A stretch of 37,228 nt of DNA from positions 1-37,228 of the forward strand of contig JAGHCW010000064.1 of assembly GCA_021160245.1 (NCBI GenBank). The letters are read 5' to 3'. Numbering within the stretch: position 1 is the stretch's first letter; each line of letters begins with the position of its first letter. This stretch comes from a bacterium (lineage in GTDB: Bacteria; B130-G9). The position numbers were made by a program, and so were the translations under genes. The notes under the pieces were generated by a model. That model had not been told where the DNA came from. It did not search any database and saw only the letters and a list, made by a program, of their open reading frames with translations. Positions 33,989-37,228 of the stretch are shown here, in pieces.

Positions 33989-35389
33989 GTGGCAACGCTA
34001 GAAATGGACTTCACCGGAAGCCATATAACTTGCACCCGCGGCAAGTCGGCGGCGCCAGATGAGTTGGCCTGGTCTCCTGAACCGCCCATCAAAGCTGCCG
34101 TTATCGTTGTCTCCTTCAATAGCGCCGAGGTGATAGCTACTTGCTTGAATGCGGTGTATGAGAGCGAGTATGAGAATATCCAGGTCATCGTTGTCGATAA
34201 TGGCTCTCACGATGCAACTCGAAGCATCATCCGTGAAAAGTTCCCGAATGTAACGCTAGTGGACGCGGGGCGCAACCTAGGATTTGCGGGAGGCTGCAAT
34301 ATAGGCTTCAAATCGACTGACGCCGAGATCGTCGTGCTCCTAAACGATGACGCCATTCTTCAACCGGACGCAATTACTAAGATGATTGAGTTGGCGAGTT
34401 CAGACCAAGATGTCGGGATAGTCGGCTGCAAGATCCTATATCCGGATAAAAAACGGCTGCAACATGCGGGCGCGGCGGTCTTGCCAAATGGCCTTACGCG
34501 ACATTATGGCTATGGCGAAGTCGATACAGGTCAGTTCGATCGCATATTCGATTGTGCTTATGTTACGGGCGCGGCAGTGGCTATTAAACGAGAGCTCCTA
34601 GACCGCGCCGGACTCTTTGACGATGGTTACTATCCTGCATACTTCGAGGAGGTCGAATGCGCGGAGCGCGCAAGGCGACTTGGATATAGAGTGGTCTATC
34701 TGCCCACAGCCGTCGCATATCACGAAGAGTCTCGTAGCGCCTCAAAAGGGAGTTCGGGATTTTACCGTATGTACCACTCAGGCAGGCTGAGGTTCGTCTT
34801 GAAGAACTTCACAGGGCGCAAGCTCTTGGGATTTTTGAAGGAGGAGCTCAGGTGGCTCTATCGCTATGGACTGAAGCAACAGACAAGGCCTCTGTTGTCG
34901 GCTTATCTCAAGACGGCGCTCAAGCTCCCCTGGATACTCAAGGCGAGGCGCCGTGATTGGCTCAAAGAGCGACTCAATCCGAGAATCGTCAAGAAGGCGG
35001 TCAATTTCAGCGAGTCGGCATTCTACAACCAGCTAGAGGGGTTTTCACCGATTCTAGATTGGCACGGATTAAAGGTCCGGGCAGTGGAGCAAAAGGCCAA
35101 GTTTCGACTACTTGCCCCCAAAACCCCGCACAAGCTGGGACTGACGCTGGCAGCCGCTGACGGCCCTATGGCGAAGCTCAAAGTACTCGCGGATGGACGC
35201 AATCTGGGTGAGGTTCAGGTCGGTGATTGTATGCAGACACTTGAGTTTGAACTTCCCAAATCAAGAGCCGAGAAGCCTTCTCTCGATTGCTGTAAGGTGA
35301 TAAAGATCACCTTGAAGCCTGTCGCCGGTCGTGGAAATCGAGCCAGTGATAGATCGGGGGTTGTTGTGAAAAATGCCTGGATGGAATAG
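33989..35389 (+). CDS. GT2-family glycosyltransferase with C-terminal extension
   Basis: The 466-residue product is a GT-A fold glycosyltransferase of the rhamnosyltransferase-like GT2 group. It has VIVVSFNSAEVI (nucleotide-sugar binding), VVDNGSHDAT, NLGFAGGCNIGF, a DxD-like LLNDDA (Asp120/Asp121), the acceptor region FDDGYYPAYFEEVECAERARRLG with the catalytic acid pair, and YHEESRS. It probably transfers a deoxysugar or hexose from a nucleotide donor to a growing glycan. Residues about 260-466 are a basic, helical then beta-rich extension of unknown role. The start is GTG, with GGAGG seven bases upstream. It follows the methyltransferase-TPR gene by 20 bases. Confidence 0.88.
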   Translation: MATLEMDFTGSHITCTRGKSAAPDELAWSPEPPIKAAVIVVSFNSAEVIATCLNAVYESEYENIQVIVVDNGSHDATRSIIREKFPNVTLVDAGRNLGFAGGCNIGFKSTDAEIVVLLNDDAILQPDAITKMIELASSDQDVGIVGCKILYPDKKRLQHAGAAVLPNGLTRHYGYGEVDTGQFDRIFDCAYVTGAAVAIKRELLDRAGLFDDGYYPAYFEEVECAERARRLGYRVVYLPTAVAYHEESRSASKGSSGFYRMYHSGRLRFVLKNFTGRKLLGFLKEELRWLYRYGLKQQTRPLLSAYLKTALKLPWILKARRRDWLKERLNPRIVKKAVNFSESAFYNQLEGFSPILDWHGLKVRAVEQKAKFRLLAPKTPHKLGLTLAAADGPMAKLKVLADGRNLGEVQVGDCMQTLEFELPKSRAEKPSLDCCKVIKITLKPVAGRGNRASDRSGVVVKNAWME

Positions 35390-35423
35390 ACCCAATCTCA
35401 CTGAACTGGCTACTCGGCAAAGA

Positions 35424-35473
35424 AGATGGTAAGAAGACGACCTCGATTCTATGGGGTCGAGATTTAGTAAGCT
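35424..35473 (+). promoter_or_regulatory. Conserved leader element, copy A
   Basis: About 50 bases nearly repeated at 37129-37175, with the first 20 bases differing at only two positions. A stem CGACC (35438-35442) / GGTCG (35455-35459) is matched in copy B by CGGCC / GGCCG, a compensatory change. The ATG at 35497 follows 23 bases after the element. It may be a cis-acting RNA or a protein-binding site before the gene. Confidence 0.5.
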
Positions 35474-35496
35474 AGAACGTGGGAGAAAAAGGTCAG

Positions 35497-36897
35497 ATGA
35501 GGGAAGCCACCACGCATACTAAGACCTGCCAGAGACTTCTGGGCTTGGCAAGTGAAAGAGTCAAGAACAACGACCTGGAAGCTGCAAAGGAGATTCTCGA
35601 GGCAGCAATATCGCTTTCTCCCGAGAACTCGCTTGCGCACTATCATCTCGGCTCCGTCCTTAAGCGACTCGGCCATTCCGAGAGAGGGCTTGAGCAGTTC
35701 AAGAAGGCGGAGGAAATAGCCAAGAGCTGGCTTGTCCTCGACGTTGACACTTTCCTTGGGGGGATTTACTTCCACCAGGGGGAGTGCCTGCTGAAATTGG
35801 GGAAAAAAGAGCTCGCAGCTAGCAGTTTCAAGAAGTGCAATTCTCTAATCCCCAACCACGCGAAGTCGGCCGAACACTTGCGGTCGCTTTCGCCCAAACC
35901 CTCCCCAAAACCGGCGGCGCCCAATGCGCAGCCATCCCAGGATGTGGGATACCAGCGCTTCGTCATTGACGGCAAGGAAATTCTGAAAGGTCAGCTTGAT
36001 ACCTTGAAAAAGTTTGAGCAGATGACCCAGGGCATTGACTTAAAGGGCAAGCGTGTGCTGGACATCGGATTTCGGGCGGGCGCGATGTGCTATTACGCCT
36101 GGAAGGCTGGCGCCGCGTCAGTTCTTGGTATGGACATCGAACGAGACCTGAGGATAGAGGCTGAGAAACGCAAGGAACAGTATTTTCCCGAAGCTCCCAT
36201 TTCATTTGGTATATGTAAGGCATCACGCATTCCGGGACAATATGACGTGATATTCGCGTCTGCATTGTTCCACTGGCTTGAAGACACGGATATAACGTTG
36301 AGGCAGATGGCTAGAGTCCTTCATCCTGATGGCGTATTCTTGCTGGACGTATGGGTCACGGATTCAGACATGCGTAACCCTCCAATCTATAGCCCGCGTC
36401 CTGGCCACGCTGGCCGGGTCCATTGGATTCCCAACCAAAGGGCTATCCGGCTTCATCTCTCGCAATTCTTCGAGAAGGTGGAGTTCGGTGAACTGGTCGA
36501 AACACCTAACAACACGGACCGCAGATTGATCCAATGTCGAGAGCCAAAGCCCCATCCTACTCAGGCCATCGTGATCTACGGCGATCCAAATGCAGGCAAG
36601 ACGACCATGGCGTACGCCCTTGAGTACGGCCGGGGATTCGACCGCCTGTCGCTGGATGACGTCTTCTGCACATGGTACTTCCATGCCCCCAGTGATATAC
36701 GGGATGTTGGCAAGCTAAAGGATGCTGCATATAAACCTTACGAGCTGGAGTTCATCAACCAATGGGCTGCCTCCCGAACCAATACTGACATTGTCATCGA
36801 GGGGGGTCGGTTGCGGGATAGCTACAATCAGCGCGACAAGGTTACAGAAATACTAAGGAATCAGGGCTGGGAGAACATCCTCGAGGTTGGACTTTGA
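35497..36897 (+). CDS. TPR, methyltransferase and P-loop kinase-like fusion protein
   Basis: From the ATG at 35497 the product is 466 residues in three parts. Residues about 10-130 are TPR helices. After a Pro-rich linker, residues about 160-340 form a class I methyltransferase (KRVLDIGFRAGAM, GMDIERDLR, FASALFHWLEDTD, RVLHPDGVFLLDVWV). Residues about 365-466 carry a Walker A loop (YGDPNAGKTTMAY), an SLDDVF segment and a conserved VIEGGRLRDSYNQRD stretch like small nucleotide or sugar kinases. No catalytic assignment is safe. A GTG at 35479 opens the frame, but the ATG is preferred because it keeps the spacing to the leader element seen before the next gene. Confidence 0.8.
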   Translation: MREATTHTKTCQRLLGLASERVKNNDLEAAKEILEAAISLSPENSLAHYHLGSVLKRLGHSERGLEQFKKAEEIAKSWLVLDVDTFLGGIYFHQGECLLKLGKKELAASSFKKCNSLIPNHAKSAEHLRSLSPKPSPKPAAPNAQPSQDVGYQRFVIDGKEILKGQLDTLKKFEQMTQGIDLKGKRVLDIGFRAGAMCYYAWKAGAASVLGMDIERDLRIEAEKRKEQYFPEAPISFGICKASRIPGQYDVIFASALFHWLEDTDITLRQMARVLHPDGVFLLDVWVTDSDMRNPPIYSPRPGHAGRVHWIPNQRAIRLHLSQFFEKVEFGELVETPNNTDRRLIQCREPKPHPTQAIVIYGDPNAGKTTMAYALEYGRGFDRLSLDDVFCTWYFHAPSDIRDVGKLKDAAYKPYELEFINQWAASRTNTDIVIEGGRLRDSYNQRDKVTEILRNQGWENILEVGL

Positions 36898-37128
36898 CCT
36901 GTATTGAGATGTTCAGGGATGCGACTGCCACTCGACTGGCAGCGGAGAAGAGTAACGGATTGGACGTCTTCACTCGCTAGGGAATATAGGAGATTCATGC
37001 GACTCTTGCTGGATTGTGCGCGACTACCCACACTTCAGCCAAACACAGAGTGGTCCTAATTGCCGAAAGTTGTGCATTTTAGTGCTTTTTCAGATGTATA
37101 AATCGAGTGTGGAGTGCCCGAATCCCGG
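36898..37128. other. Intergenic stretch with a short hairpin and no convincing gene
   Basis: CTGCCA and TGGCAG (36925-36930 and 36937-36942) form a 6-bp stem with a 6-base loop just after the fusion gene, without a T tract. A 20-codon ORF (36997-37059) has AGGAG before its ATG but is too short to support. The rest shows nothing recognisable. Confidence 0.4.
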
Positions 37129-37175
37129 AGATGGTAAGAGGACGGCCTCGAGTCGGGGCCGAGTTTAGTCAAGCT
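37129..37175 (+). promoter_or_regulatory. Conserved leader element, copy B
   Basis: Second copy of the element at 35424-35473, with the same stem position but a different base pair (CGGCC / GGCCG at 37143-37147 and 37157-37161). An ATG at 37200 follows 24 bases after it, one base different from copy A. Confidence 0.5.
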
Positions 37176-37199
37176 GAAGGTATAAGGGGATAGCTGGGG

Positions 37200-37228
37200 A
37201 TGGCTAGGGTATTCGTTCTGGGGACATA
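37200..37228 (+). CDS. Start of a further gene, cut by the window edge
   Basis: An ATG begins MARVFVLGT and stays open to the window end. AAGGGG lies ten bases upstream, and the leader element precedes it as for the fusion gene. A VFVLGT start is seen in several P-loop families, such as sulfotransferases, but nine codons cannot decide the family. Confidence 0.35.

Noticed and set aside
36997-37059. 20-codon ORF with AGGAG before its ATG
   Set aside because: Too short, no motif, and no partner gene; the ribosome binding site could be chance.

Overview
The window looks like chromosomal DNA of an uncultivated, probably diderm (Gram-negative) bacterium of mid GC content. The support is general: Sec signal peptides and a lipobox, SppA, MutS2 and SurE, large exported beta-helix and beta-propeller proteins with C-terminal modules often seen in poorly characterised candidate phyla, and tRNAs without an encoded CCA. 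I cannot name a phylum. There is no phage, insertion sequence, rRNA or CRISPR array. Almost every gene from 1 to 23.3 kb is on the minus strand. From 23.5 kb on, almost every gene is on the plus strand; the exception is a radical SAM gene.

Layout. 0-4.3 kb: a cysteine-rich DUF3795-type protein, a lipoprotein with TPR-like and esterase parts, a methyltransferase, tRNA-Pro(CGG), a DedA/VTT membrane protein and surE. 4.5-13 kb: an exported-protein region with a frameshifted beta-propeller gene, two paralogous secreted parallel beta-helix proteins, and a secreted protein sharing a module with the propeller. Between the two beta-helix genes lies an unlisted 41-codon ORF with a strong ribosome binding site; its product has the YxxPxVxxxG leader motif of RiPP precursors. 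The 750-bp gap upstream carries two near-consensus sigma70 promoters pointing into this cluster. 13.2-18.5 kb: a GT-C-like membrane protein with an ILEI-like C-terminal region, directly downstream of mutS2, whose Smr domain has lost its LDxRG motif. 18.5-23.3 kb: tRNA-Ala(CGC), small membrane proteins, sppA, and two tandem pseudopilin-like genes lacking the conserved Glu5.

23.5-25.7 kb: fbaB (class I fructose-bisphosphate aldolase) converges with a radical SAM/SPASM gene. 26-37 kb: a plus-strand operon-like run with very large or fused proteins. It encodes a 1700-residue protein whose NHL propeller repeats sit at both ends of a roughly 1100-residue helical region, a methyltransferase-TPR protein, a GT2 glycosyltransferase, and a TPR-methyltransferase-P-loop fusion. 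A further gene starts at the window edge. A conserved ~50-nt element with a covarying stem base pair precedes the last two genes at the same distance from their start codons. By content the run may build or modify a surface glycan or glycoconjugate. That is inference; no pathway is recognisable.

The best candidates for something undescribed are the hidden RiPP-like precursor between the beta-helix genes, the repeated leader element, and the split-propeller/methyltransferase/glycosyltransferase run.
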